Assembly (NCBI RefSeq): GCF_046736345.1
Contig: NZ_CP157210.1
Coordinates: forward strand, 2,728,001 to 2,792,000
Source of the DNA: Hyphococcus formosus
GTDB lineage: Bacteria > Pseudomonadota > Alphaproteobacteria > Caulobacterales > Parvularculaceae
Length of the DNA stretch: 64,000 nt
Reading direction: 5' to 3'
Position numbers and translations under genes: made by a program. Below the pieces are notes generated by a model. The model saw only the letters and a program-made list of their open reading frames with translations, ran no database searches and had not been told where the DNA came from. Shown here one piece after another: positions 1-8,470 of the stretch (within the stretch, counting starts at the first letter, position 1; the number at the start of each line of letters is the position of its first letter).

Positions 1-434
1 TTGAAATCATCGGCGTCGAAGCGGCGGGCCATGGCGTTGAAACCGATCAACACGCGGCGTCTCTCACGGGCGGGCGTCCGGGCATACTCCACGGTAACCG
101 GACATACCTCCTTCAGGATGAGGATGGCCAAATTCAGGATGCCCATTCGATCTCAGCCGGGCTCGATTATCCGGGCATCGGCCCCGAACATTCATGGCTT
201 CATGAAACGGGCCGGGTGAATTACATCTCCGCCACCGACCAAGAGGCCCTCGACGCGTTTCAGCTCTGTGCAAAGTTGGAAGGTATCATCCCCGCGCTCG
301 AACCGTCCCATGCGCTCGCCCGCGCCATCGACAAGGCACAGGAAATGGACCGGGATCAGATTCTGTTGCTGAATATGTGCGGCCGCGGCGACAAAGACAT
401 CTTCTCAGTGATGGATGCCCTTGGCGCGGAGTAG
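1..434 (+). CDS. trpB: Tryptophan synthase beta chain, 3' part
   Basis: The left edge of the window cuts this gene; reading begins at base 3. The visible 143 residues are the C-terminal part of the PLP enzyme that condenses indole with serine to give tryptophan. Diagnostic stretches are VEAAGHGVETDQHAA, the SISAGLDYPGIGPEH block, YISATDQEALDAF and, near the end, NMCGRGDKDI, the glycine-rich phosphate-binding loop region (most relatives have Ser where this has Cys). The PLP lysine lies upstream of the window. No trpA follows: the next gene on this strand starts 228 bases later and is unrelated, so the usual trpBA pairing is broken here. Confidence 0.95.
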   Translation, partial: EIIGVEAAGHGVETDQHAASLTGGRPGILHGNRTYLLQDEDGQIQDAHSISAGLDYPGIGPEHSWLHETGRVNYISATDQEALDAFQLCAKLEGIIPALEPSHALARAIDKAQEMDRDQILLLNMCGRGDKDIFSVMDALGAE

Positions 435-662
435 GTTGGGCACCCTAATTGGTTTTCCTGTTTTTTCGCCGCAAAGGTAATAGTAGTTGCCTAACTTCTT
501 ATGGGCATCGGATAATATCATCCGTGTGGGTAGCAACCATATACTGCTCGATATACGCTTGTGCTGAATTGCGGACATGAAGCGAAGGGCTGATGGCGCA
601 GGCGCTGTTGACAGCCCGAAAGGGCTATTACAGGATCGCCCTTGCATGAAGGGGGAGATTTC

Positions 663-2474
663 ATGACATTCAGATTTTTCAGTGCCGCTCATTTCTTTGG
701 CTTTTGTGCAATTTTGATTGCCATATCGATCACGCCAAATCGGACCTACGCTGCTGATATAGAGATCGCGCGATCCGGGTCGATTGTGGCACTGATCAAT
801 CCGCAAAGGGCCTGTGGCCAACAGGTCGGGATGGCGATTACCGCTGAAAGTCTTGATGATCTTGAAAACGAAGCGGTGATGGTTGCGCTCGTGAAAAAGA
901 GCGGCGAAGCCGTGGCGGCCAAATGTAACTATGTGAAAAGCCTAAAAATTATTGGCTATGTCGATCGTAAACCGGTTATGCGCGCTGGTGCCGCCGCTGG
1001 TCAGGGGTGGGACGATTATTTCTGGTACTGGCTGCCTAATGTGGGGCGCACTAAATCGGCGGCTCCCGTTGCTACACGGCGCACAAATTCGGCACCGGCC
1101 GTAGCCGCAAGGCGCGCGACACCGAACACACAACCCACAGGGAATGCGCTTGAGGCAGAAGTGGCTGCGCGACGCGATAAGCAGGTCCGCGACCGCGCAG
1201 TGGCGCAAGCCAAACAAACCGGGGCACCAGTCACCGCCGCGGATTATCTCGCGCATTACGCCTATCTCGAAGCACCCTCCGCACACCCATCAATCTGTGG
1301 TGATTTCGCCCTGCGGCAGCCCTTCACCGAGGGCAAAGGTGCTCCGACGACGCTCGCCGCGACCGTCAATCAGCTCTCTGGCGGTGACCCGCAGGCCTTG
1401 ATGCAAAGCCACCGCAAGGTTTTTGCAGATTTTTCTACTCAGCGCGTGAAGTTCGATAATCATTGCGCCGCTTCCACCAAGCTGGGCGAGCGAAAACTGT
1501 GCGACATGAAAGATTTCAATTGCGCCGTTTTGACCGCGTGTATGCGCTACCTCAATCCCGCTGCAAGCGCGGAGAGCCAGGCGATTTTCCCAAAATGTAT
1601 CAATCGCGAGACCCGGTCGATTGCAATGGCGCGGCAGCAGACCTATGCGGCGCGCATTATGGTCAAGGGCAAGGAAGTACGGTTCTATCTCGGCAAGAAT
1701 TTCGGGGCCGATGATACCCACGGCGATTGGTGCGGCAAAAACCTATGGGGCAAGGTCGAATATCCACAAGACTACAATGTGCTGCCGGCGCTGGCGAAAA
1801 CGATAGGCGGGGTGTTGAACGAAACGCTTTCCGCGCGTTGCCCGCGTGCAGAAACGGTTGTCGTCGGGCTTTATAACTACACGGATAAGTATGGGCCGCG
1901 TCAGGTCTCGGCGAATGGACAATATCTTGAGGCCTATAAGGACGGCACTGTCTGGAACACCAATTTGCACCCCGATTACGTTCAGACGCTTCGCGCAAAA
2001 GCGAATTTGAGCGCGCTTTGGTCGATGGTCTCAAATCCGACTGAGCTTGGTTATGCCACCGGCATGGCGCGTTATAATGATGCGGCCTCAAAGAGCGCGC
2101 TTTCGCGCTATGCGGTTTACGCGCGTGAGGGGAAGGTATGCAAGATGCGCCAAGCGGTGCGGCATTGCTATGTCTCGACGACTTGGTCGCCGTCTTATGG
2201 CGGGCGGATTGGGCGCACCATGATTATCAATCAGCATGCGACCCATTGGTCATCGTGCCAAGATCCCTGCAAAAACCATGAAGGCTATTGCAATATGGAA
2301 ACCGGCGCGCGCTACAAAACCGCGGAGGCCGCCGAACGCGCCAATTGCCGCCCGGCCTCGCAAGGCGAAATCGACGCAGCGATTGCTGCGGTACAGGTGG
2401 ATAGCTCGGTCCAGGCCTACCCATATGAAGTGCTCTATCTTCCTTATGACCAGATCCCGCCGAAAGGGCAGTGA
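663..2474 (+). CDS. Secreted cysteine-rich protein of unknown function (603 aa)
   Basis: I do not recognise a family. The start chosen is the ATG at 663 because GGGGGAG lies a few bases upstream; an in-frame TTG at 642 would add seven residues. Residues 1 to about 30 form a signal peptide ending near TYAA. An Ala/Thr/Arg-rich linker follows at about 125-165 (repeated VATRR / VAARR), then a large domain. The mature protein has about 16 cysteines in short-spaced pairs (for example CDMKDFNC, and CQDPC near the C-terminus), which suggests a periplasmic or extracellular disulfide-stabilised fold. The C-terminal third contains W/Y-rich segments (THWSSCQDPCKNHEGYC). It stands alone between trpB and an amidohydrolase on the same strand. 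A small hairpin AGCCC-GAAA-GGGCT lies at 613-626 in the leader. Confidence 0.8.
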   Translation: MTFRFFSAAHFFGFCAILIAISITPNRTYAADIEIARSGSIVALINPQRACGQQVGMAITAESLDDLENEAVMVALVKKSGEAVAAKCNYVKSLKIIGYVDRKPVMRAGAAAGQGWDDYFWYWLPNVGRTKSAAPVATRRTNSAPAVAARRATPNTQPTGNALEAEVAARRDKQVRDRAVAQAKQTGAPVTAADYLAHYAYLEAPSAHPSICGDFALRQPFTEGKGAPTTLAATVNQLSGGDPQALMQSHRKVFADFSTQRVKFDNHCAASTKLGERKLCDMKDFNCAVLTACMRYLNPAASAESQAIFPKCINRETRSIAMARQQTYAARIMVKGKEVRFYLGKNFGADDTHGDWCGKNLWGKVEYPQDYNVLPALAKTIGGVLNETLSARCPRAETVVVGLYNYTDKYGPRQVSANGQYLEAYKDGTVWNTNLHPDYVQTLRAKANLSALWSMVSNPTELGYATGMARYNDAASKSALSRYAVYAREGKVCKMRQAVRHCYVSTTWSPSYGGRIGRTMIINQHATHWSSCQDPCKNHEGYCNMETGARYKTAEAAERANCRPASQGEIDAAIAAVQVDSSVQAYPYEVLYLPYDQIPPKGQ

Positions 2475-2586
2475 GGCTATTTCACTTACGCGCTTTGCGT
2501 TACGATTGATCGGGTAACCACAACCCATGCGCGCGGTTGTTCGCGGTCACGGCTCGCGTTACAGTTTTGACCCGGGGGAGGGTGTT

Positions 2587-3588
2587 ATGATCCGATTAGC
2601 AATTTCGTTTTTTGCCTGTGTACTGATTATTGGTTGTGGCGATCAAACCACAGAACCCAACAGCGAGGCATATACCGGGCCGATCATTGACGTTCATCTC
2701 CATGCCTATCCCGCTGATGGTAATGGCCCGCCCGGGCAAAAAACCTGTAGCGGTTTCGCCGCAGATCTGCGGTATGATCCGGCTGTGCCGTGGCGGGAGC
2801 GTTTGGTCCAGCGCGGATTTTCCGATTATTGCGATGGGTCAATCGTTGGGGCGGCCACGGATGAAGCGGTCATGAACGAGACCCTAGAAGCCATGCGGCG
2901 CAATAATGTTCGCGGGGTGTTGTCAGGGCGCGGCGACCTTTTTGAGACCTGGTTAGAGGCCGGTGGTGATCTTTTCATTCCCGGGCATGCCTTATCGAAC
3001 CGGCCGGATGATCTCAGCGCCGATGCGATTGGGGCGCTTGTCGATCAGGGCAAAGTCAAAGTGCTGATGGAGGTTACGTCGCAATATAACGGCATCAAGG
3101 CCGATGATCCGCGCCTTGCGCCCTATTGGGCGATGGCGGCTGAAAAAGACCTGCCGGTCGGGATACATATTGGCGTCGGGCCGCCGGGTGCGCCCCATCT
3201 ATATCCTGAATTCACGCTTCAATCGCCCCGCACCTTGGAGCCCGTATTAAAGCAATATCCGAATTTGCGTGTTTATGTAGTCCATGGCGGTTTTCCGTTT
3301 ACGGATGACCTGTTGGCAATGCTCTTTATGTTTCCGCAGCTTTATATTGATGTGGGTGTTTTGCAAATCGCGGCGACACGTAGCGCCTATTACGACTTTT
3401 TGGAGGCTGTTGTGGACGCCGGTTATGTCGACCGGATCATGTTTGGTTCGGATCAGATGAATTGGCCCGCGCTGATCGACGAGGGCATTGCGGCAATTAA
3501 TGACGCGCCATTTTTGACCTATGAGCAAAAGAAAATGATCCTTCACGACAATGCGGTGCGATTCCTCCGCCTGGAGAGCGAAGGCTAG
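2587..3588 (+). CDS. Amidohydrolase-family lipoprotein (amidohydrolase 2 type)
   Basis: Predicted metal-dependent hydrolase of the TIM-barrel amidohydrolase superfamily, 333 aa, anchored to a membrane as a lipoprotein. The start at 2587 (GGGGGAGGG just upstream) gives a lipoprotein signal ending in the lipobox LIIGC at about residue 17. Metal-ligand candidates are the HLH of IIDVHLHAYP, the His in VGIHIG, the His in VVHGGFPF and the Asp in MFGSDQMNWP, in the order typical of amidohydrolase_2 (PF04909). Substrate unknown. The sequence has no frameshift. The gene lies about 110 bases after the cysteine-rich secreted protein and could be cotranscribed with it. Confidence 0.85.
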   Translation: MIRLAISFFACVLIIGCGDQTTEPNSEAYTGPIIDVHLHAYPADGNGPPGQKTCSGFAADLRYDPAVPWRERLVQRGFSDYCDGSIVGAATDEAVMNETLEAMRRNNVRGVLSGRGDLFETWLEAGGDLFIPGHALSNRPDDLSADAIGALVDQGKVKVLMEVTSQYNGIKADDPRLAPYWAMAAEKDLPVGIHIGVGPPGAPHLYPEFTLQSPRTLEPVLKQYPNLRVYVVHGGFPFTDDLLAMLFMFPQLYIDVGVLQIAATRSAYYDFLEAVVDAGYVDRIMFGSDQMNWPALIDEGIAAINDAPFLTYEQKKMILHDNAVRFLRLESEG

Positions 3589-3692
3589 GGAAAACACTGA
3601 ACTGCGGAAACGGGCAAGTTTACCCTTGGTGGAATTCAGCCATAGCTTGTGCCGAAATCGTTAATCGCATCATTTCCGACGTATAAATACTA

Positions 3693-3751
3693 AATATTGT
3701 TCATGCTTAATCGAGTGCTGTTGACACTCCTTTACCTGACAGAACAATATT
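3693..3751 (+). promoter_or_regulatory. 10-bp perfect inverted repeat around a TTGACA box, upstream of the VPLPA gene
   Basis: AATATTGTTC at 3693-3702 and its exact reverse complement GAACAATATT at 3742-3751 are separated by 39 bases. TTGACA at 3721-3726 lies between them, and a second, 5-bp inverted repeat (GAGTG/CACTC) spans it. This looks like a two-site operator or a long-loop hairpin ahead of the VPLPA-CTERM gene that starts at 3784. No good -10 sits at standard spacing, so the promoter assignment itself is weak. Confidence 0.45.
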
Positions 3752-3783
3752 ATGCGCTCATTTAGTAGTGTCTGGAGGGGAGT

Positions 3784-4416
3784 ATGAAGGTCATTATTGC
3801 CGGTCTGGTGGCCGCGGTTTTTGCGATTAGCAATGCGAGCGCTGCACTGCTGTGGAGCTATGAAGCAGAGTCGGATGTAACTTCGCCCACGGGGTCGAAT
3901 GACGGCGGGATTTTTGTCGGTGCCGGGATCGCACCGGATACGAGTTTTTCTGACCTGTTCGCGGGTACAGCACCGGTTGTCGGTGCTGACACGCTCATCA
4001 CTTCGAATAATGTCAATACGATTTCGTCGGGTGCGGATTTTGATGCCTTCGCCACATCAATAACGGATGGTGTGGACCATAGCTTCTTCTTTTCGGTTTA
4101 CCTGAATAATGGTGGGACGCCGGCTCTTGTGAACTTTTTATGGGGACCGGAATCGGATCTGATTGGCACGACCGCTGCCGCGAGTACGAATGGCATTGAT
4201 TTAGAGGGCTATGTGATTTCGTCGATTGTGCTCACGGTGACAAATGTAATCGCCCCTGCAAGCGCGGATGGTTTTAATATTTCGGCCGATCTGCGCATTG
4301 ATGTTTATGGCGATCCGGTATCCGATGTGCCATTGCCCGCGGCGTTTCCATTGTTCCTTGCGGGTCTGGCCGGGATCGGTGCGATGCGCCGCAGACAGAT
4401 AAAGGCGACGCGTTAA
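3784..4416 (+). CDS. VPLPA-CTERM sorting domain protein
   Basis: Secreted protein of 210 aa with an N-terminal signal peptide (residues 1-20, ending SASA). Its C-terminal tail has the tripartite PEP-CTERM layout: VPLPAAFPLFLAG, a hydrophobic stretch, then the basic end MRRRQIKATR. Proteins with this tail are substrates of an exosortase, which cleaves near the VPLPA motif and attaches or releases the protein at the surface (family knowledge). The body (residues 20-185) is Ser/Thr/Asp-rich and beta-like, with no catalytic motif I recognise. The start is supported by GGAGGGGAG directly upstream. No exosortase gene is in the window. Its upstream region holds a long inverted repeat. Confidence 0.85.
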   Translation: MKVIIAGLVAAVFAISNASAALLWSYEAESDVTSPTGSNDGGIFVGAGIAPDTSFSDLFAGTAPVVGADTLITSNNVNTISSGADFDAFATSITDGVDHSFFFSVYLNNGGTPALVNFLWGPESDLIGTTAAASTNGIDLEGYVISSIVLTVTNVIAPASADGFNISADLRIDVYGDPVSDVPLPAAFPLFLAGLAGIGAMRRRQIKATR

Positions 4417-4769
4417 TCTCGCTTTTGGGCGGCGCTGCGCCGCCGCCCTGCCGTATAACGCTCCGAACCCCGCTATTCGAATAAAAGAGCGTTCCTGTTT
4501 ACCCACCATATCTTGATGTTGCGGTGCATCCAGCGCCCATGGCCTATGGCCGGTTAGACAGGCTTCGCTATCGGTTGTGGTCTGACCGCGCCTGCGACCA
4601 TAGATTGACTCTTTCCAGCCTCAGGCGCATCATCTTCTTCTCTATCAATGCGCTCCGTATACGCGCAAATAGATCGCGGGGGTCGTGTTCTTCGCGGACT
4701 AAAAGCCAAGTTGTTTACGCATTCATTACTTGAAAATTAAACCAACTGCTTAGCCCTCGGGAGGGACCC
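4417..4769. other. Gene-free interval with a GC-rich hairpin
   Basis: No convincing gene. A hairpin GGGCGGCG/CGCCGCCC-type (4427-4449) directly follows the VPLPA gene and may end its transcript, although no T-run follows. The rest holds only a 69-codon open frame (4524-4733) with atypical composition and no ribosome site, plus the leader of the next gene. Confidence 0.6.
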
Positions 4770-5249
4770 ATGCGCTATTCGAATTTTCTCAAAATTGGTG
4801 CCATTGCTTTTGTTGTCGCGCTTGCACCGGTGACGTCTGCATCGTCTTCAGATCACGATGAAATCGCAAACGCGGTGATGGCGCTTGCCAAGTCGCAATG
4901 GGCTGCGGAAATGTCCGGAAAATCCGCACGGGAACAAATGCAAACGGTGGCTGATGATTATACCGAATTCAATCCGGCATTCCTGACCCGTGTCGATGGC
5001 AAGGCAATGATCACCCGGGTTGCTGCGGTTGAATCAACCGAGAAAACGGTTTTTGCAGATATGCAGAACCCCAAGGTGCAGGTCTATGGGGATACGGCTA
5101 TCCTGACCTATAATTATGCGGGCATGATGAAGGGCCCGGACGGAACGGTGAAACCCAATATCGCAAAATCAACCCGCGTTTATGTGAACATGGGTGACGC
5201 GTGGAAACTTGTCCACGCGCATTTCTCGACCATTCCGAGCGGGAACTAA
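4770..5249 (+). CDS. Secreted NTF2-like / SnoaL-like (DUF4440-type) protein
   Basis: Small protein of 159 aa with a signal peptide (about residues 1-24, ending TSASS). The remainder fits a single NTF2-like cone-shaped alpha+beta domain: an N-terminal helical part (DEIANAVMALAKSQWAAEM), then strands with VYGDTAILTYNY and, at the end, WKLVHAHFSTIPSG, which is the usual DUF4440/SnoaL ending. Such domains bind small ligands or act as simple enzymes; nothing here fixes the substrate. GGGAGGG precedes the ATG. Export to the periplasm is inferred from the signal peptide. A GC-rich hairpin at 5290-5315 follows. Confidence 0.75.
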   Translation: MRYSNFLKIGAIAFVVALAPVTSASSSDHDEIANAVMALAKSQWAAEMSGKSAREQMQTVADDYTEFNPAFLTRVDGKAMITRVAAVESTEKTVFADMQNPKVQVYGDTAILTYNYAGMMKGPDGTVKPNIAKSTRVYVNMGDAWKLVHAHFSTIPSGN

Positions 5250-5289
5250 TTGGGACTTTAGGAATTAAACCCGATAACTTTGGGGGAGT

Positions 5290-5315
5290 GGCGGCGGCCT
5301 TTAATGGCCGCCGCC
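5290..5315. other. Perfect 10-bp hairpin at a convergent gene junction
   Basis: GGCGGCGGCC (5290-5299), loop TTTAAT, GGCCGCCGCC (5306-5315). It overlaps the last codons and the stop of the SulP gene and lies 40 bases after the NTF2-like gene. There is no T-run on either strand, so it may protect 3' ends rather than act as a classic terminator. Confidence 0.5.
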
Positions 5316-6941
5316 AAATATTCCTGTACGGACGGAATAATCAACCGCCAGCGCATATTCCGGGTCATCATTGGAATCGACCATCAATTGTCCCGCGCGA
5401 TTGAGTAAGCTGTGGCAATCGCGAGAAAGATGTCGAAGGCGCAAGGTTTTTCCAAGCGCTTCATATTTCGCGGCCATGTCTTCGATGGCCTGCAGCGCCG
5501 ATTGGTCAACCACCCGCGAGCGCATGAAATCGACAATTACCATGTCGGGGTCTTCTTCGGGCGTGAACAGTTCCATAAATCCGTCGGTCGAGCCAAAGAA
5601 CAGCGGGCCTTCCAGCTCATAGACCTTTGCGCCGGCTTCGGTCACGCTTTCGCGGGTGATGGCGTGAATGCGCTTTGCATTGTTCCAGGCATAGGCGAGG
5701 GCCGAAACAATCACCCCGACGACCACTGCGACGGCGAGGTCATGCATGACCGTGACGATGGTGACGAGAACGATCACGAATGCGTCCGTCAGCGGAATGC
5801 GGCGCATGATCCGGAGTGACTGCCACGCAAACGTACCGATAACCACCATGAACATTACACCCACCAGCGCCGCCAGCGGGATCTGCTCAATCAGGCTCGA
5901 CCCAACAAGGATAAAGGCCAAAAGGAAAAGCGCCGCCGCAATGCCCGAAAGGCGTGTCCGGCCACCGGATTTCACATTGATCATCGACTGACCGATCATC
6001 GCGCAGCCGCCCATGCCGCCGAAAAAGCCGGTAACCAGATTGGCCGCCCCTTGGGCCAAACATTCCTGTGATGCGCCGCCCCGCTTATTGGTTATTTCGC
6101 CTACGAGATTAAGCGTCAGAAGGCTTTCGATCAGGCCAATCGCCGCCAGAATGAAGGCGTAAGGCAGGATAATTTTCAGGGTCTCAAGATTGAGCGGCAC
6201 CGACGGAATGTGGAATGGCGGCAAGGTCCCCTGGATCGAGGCGAGGTCGCCAACCCGCGGCACATCAAGACCGAAGCCGATGACGATCGCCGCAACGATC
6301 CCGATGCCGGCCAGCGGCGCGGGGATCGCTTTGGTGATTTTCGGGATGCCCCAGATGATCGCCATGGTCAGCGCCACAAGGCCGAGCATCAGATAAAGCG
6401 GTGTGCCGGTCATCCATTCGCCGGAGCCGCCAATACCGTGGCCGCCCCCATCTGCGGTGCCGGGGACCTGAAACTGGCTAAGCTGGGCGAGGAAAATCAC
6501 AATCGCGAGGCCATTCACGAAGCCAAGCATGACCGGGTGGGGCACAAGGCGAATAAATTTGCCGAGGCGGAAGATGCCTGCGAGCAGTTGAAGGATGCCC
6601 ATTAAAACGACGGTCGCAAAAAGATATTCGACCCCGTGCTGGCTGACGAGGGCGACCATCACAACGGCCAGCGCACCGGTCGCGCCTGAAATCATGCCCG
6701 GACGGCCGCCAAAAACCGCCGTGATCAGCCCGACGATAAAGGCCGCATATAGCCCCACAAGCGGGTGCACATGGGCCACAAAGGCGAAAGCCACCGCTTC
6801 GGGGACAAGTGCCAGCGCCACGGTCAGGCCGGCTAGCAGCTCGACTTTGATCTGGTTCGGGGTGAGTTCGGCAAAGCTGGAATTGCTCCAGTCTTTTTGC
6901 GTGAGGCGTTCTGCGAACGCGGCGAGGGTCGTTTTCGTCAC
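5301..6941 (-). CDS. SulP-family inorganic anion transporter with STAS domain
   Basis: Inner-membrane anion permease of 546 aa, GTG start. The SulP core covers roughly residues 25-400 with about ten to twelve hydrophobic segments and the family signature near the N-terminus (VELLAGLTVALALVPEAVAFAFVA, shown in parts: LTVALALVPEAVAF). A cytoplasmic STAS domain follows at about 435-530 (MVIVDFMRSRVVDQSALQAI, the phosphorylation-loop type segment). Members carry sulfate, bicarbonate or other anions; the substrate is not evident here. It is transcribed leftward, divergent from the desaturase gene over a 254-base intergenic region. Confidence 0.92.
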   Translation of the reverse strand: MTKTTLAAFAERLTQKDWSNSSFAELTPNQIKVELLAGLTVALALVPEAVAFAFVAHVHPLVGLYAAFIVGLITAVFGGRPGMISGATGALAVVMVALVSQHGVEYLFATVVLMGILQLLAGIFRLGKFIRLVPHPVMLGFVNGLAIVIFLAQLSQFQVPGTADGGGHGIGGSGEWMTGTPLYLMLGLVALTMAIIWGIPKITKAIPAPLAGIGIVAAIVIGFGLDVPRVGDLASIQGTLPPFHIPSVPLNLETLKIILPYAFILAAIGLIESLLTLNLVGEITNKRGGASQECLAQGAANLVTGFFGGMGGCAMIGQSMINVKSGGRTRLSGIAAALFLLAFILVGSSLIEQIPLAALVGVMFMVVIGTFAWQSLRIMRRIPLTDAFVIVLVTIVTVMHDLAVAVVVGVIVSALAYAWNNAKRIHAITRESVTEAGAKVYELEGPLFFGSTDGFMELFTPEEDPDMVIVDFMRSRVVDQSALQAIEDMAAKYEALGKTLRLRHLSRDCHSLLNRAGQLMVDSNDDPEYALAVDYSVRTGIFGGGH

Positions 6942-7195
6942 GATCGGGCCCGTTTCGTTAGTGATTCAATGAAAGCAGGTGCCTACATAGGGGAAACATG
7001 CTGCAATGCAACAACACCGTGCCATGGGTGGTTAGAAATTAGTCACTTTTTAGAGACATGTTAGGGGCTAAGCCGACTTCTGTGCTTTCTGGCGTGATTT
7101 TGGCCCGCGTTGTAATCATAAACAAAGCGTGACGATACAACGGTTGGCCTTTCCGCGCGAAATTGGCTAAGCAGAGTCACCGAAATAGTTGAAGT

Positions 7196-8386
7196 ATGGT
7201 GCCGGTTCCTTTGGCATCGCCCAAAAAACGAGTTTTATCCCGATACATGTCTAGCTCAATTTCTGCTGCCGCGAGTCAATCAACCGCGAATACGAGAAAT
7301 CCATGCGCCGAAAATGGCGTAAAACCAGCCGTTCAAATTCCCGCAAATTCGGATGAAGAATGCCCACGAAAGGCAATGTTGCGCCGAATTGCTACCCACT
7401 GCAAAAATTTTCAGGGCGCGCATTTGCATCGCAGCTTGTCTCAAGCGGGGCTGAGTATTGCGCTTTATGCGGGCGTAATCGCGGCATGTTTCTGGGCCGT
7501 GTCATCAGGGTTGTGGCCGCTCGTGTTTTTGCTGGGCCCGCTCGCCGGCGGATTATTGGTCAAGCTGTTCACGATCCAGCATGATTGTGGTCATGGCAGC
7601 TATTTCAAATCAAAACGCGCAAATCATGCGCTCGGCTTTTTCATCAGTATTCTTACCTTCACGCCTTATGGCTTTTGGCGCGACGCCCATAACCGGCACC
7701 ATGCAAGCTCCGGTGATCTTGATCGGCGCGGTATTGGCGGTGTCGATACGCTTACGGTCGAGGAATATCGCGCCCTTTCGCCAACGAATAAGTTCTTGTA
7801 CAGATTTTACCGTCATCCGGTCGTGATGATCGCATTCGGTGCGCCAATCTATTTCATTTTCATGCAGCGCATTCCGATGGCCGGGCCGATGCCATTCACC
7901 GAAACCTATCAAGGCATGCGCCTTGGGCAAATTTGGAAAAGCGTTGTCGCGCTGAATATTGCGCTCGTGCTGTTCTATGGGGGGCTTTCGTTCCTTTTCG
8001 GGTTTGGTGCGGTGGCGCTGGTCTTTGGCGTGTCGGTGACGGTCGCGGCCTGGGCCGGGACCTGGCTGTTTTTTGTTCAGCATCAATATGAAGACACCTA
8101 TTGGGCGGCACGGCCAAAATGGAATTATGCGGAGGCCGCAATTTATGGCTCATCGCATTACAAGCTGCCGACACCTTTGCGCTGGCTTTCCGGCAATATT
8201 GGCCTGCATCATATCCATCACCTCGCGAGTTTGATTCCGAATTATCGCTTGATGGAATGTTACCGCGCCAGTGAGGATCTATTGTCCCTGCCGGTTATGA
8301 CAATCAAAGACAGCCTGAAATGTGCGCGCCTCGCACTTTGGTGTACAGCGCAACAAAAGATGGTCAGCATCTCCTCGCTGCGCTAA
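7196..8386 (+). CDS. Membrane fatty acid desaturase
   Basis: Di-iron acyl-lipid desaturase. The three histidine boxes are present: HDCGH (residues 129-133), HNRHH (about 166-170) and HHIHH (near 340), with paired hydrophobic segments between them. It would introduce a double bond into membrane fatty acids, with an electron donor encoded elsewhere. The longest reading (396 aa) begins at ATG 7196, but the first 60 residues are low-complexity and unlike the family; ATG 7247 or ATG 7376 (MLRRIATHCK) are in-frame alternatives, and 7376 gives the more usual size of about 336 aa. A clear terminator follows at 8423. Confidence 0.88.
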   Translation: MVPVPLASPKKRVLSRYMSSSISAAASQSTANTRNPCAENGVKPAVQIPANSDEECPRKAMLRRIATHCKNFQGAHLHRSLSQAGLSIALYAGVIAACFWAVSSGLWPLVFLLGPLAGGLLVKLFTIQHDCGHGSYFKSKRANHALGFFISILTFTPYGFWRDAHNRHHASSGDLDRRGIGGVDTLTVEEYRALSPTNKFLYRFYRHPVVMIAFGAPIYFIFMQRIPMAGPMPFTETYQGMRLGQIWKSVVALNIALVLFYGGLSFLFGFGAVALVFGVSVTVAAWAGTWLFFVQHQYEDTYWAARPKWNYAEAAIYGSSHYKLPTPLRWLSGNIGLHHIHHLASLIPNYRLMECYRASEDLLSLPVMTIKDSLKCARLALWCTAQQKMVSISSLR

Positions 8387-8422
8387 ACTGCTGCCGCAGG
8401 GCAAGCTGCCAATAACAATTTC

Positions 8423-8455
8423 AAAGATGCGCGTGGGTTTGCGCATCTTTTTCTT
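8423..8455 (+). terminator. Rho-independent terminator after the desaturase
   Basis: AAAGATGCGC (8423-8432), 8-base loop, GCGCATCTTT (8441-8450) followed by TTCTT. A 10-bp perfect stem with a T-rich tail just upstream of the M20 hydrolase gene. Confidence 0.85.
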
Positions 8456-8470
8456 ATGGAAGGTGAGGGA

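Noticed and set aside
4524..4733. 69-codon open frame in the gap before the NTF2-like gene
   Set aside because: Arg/Ser-rich composition without ribosome site, no domain or signal peptide; judged non-coding.
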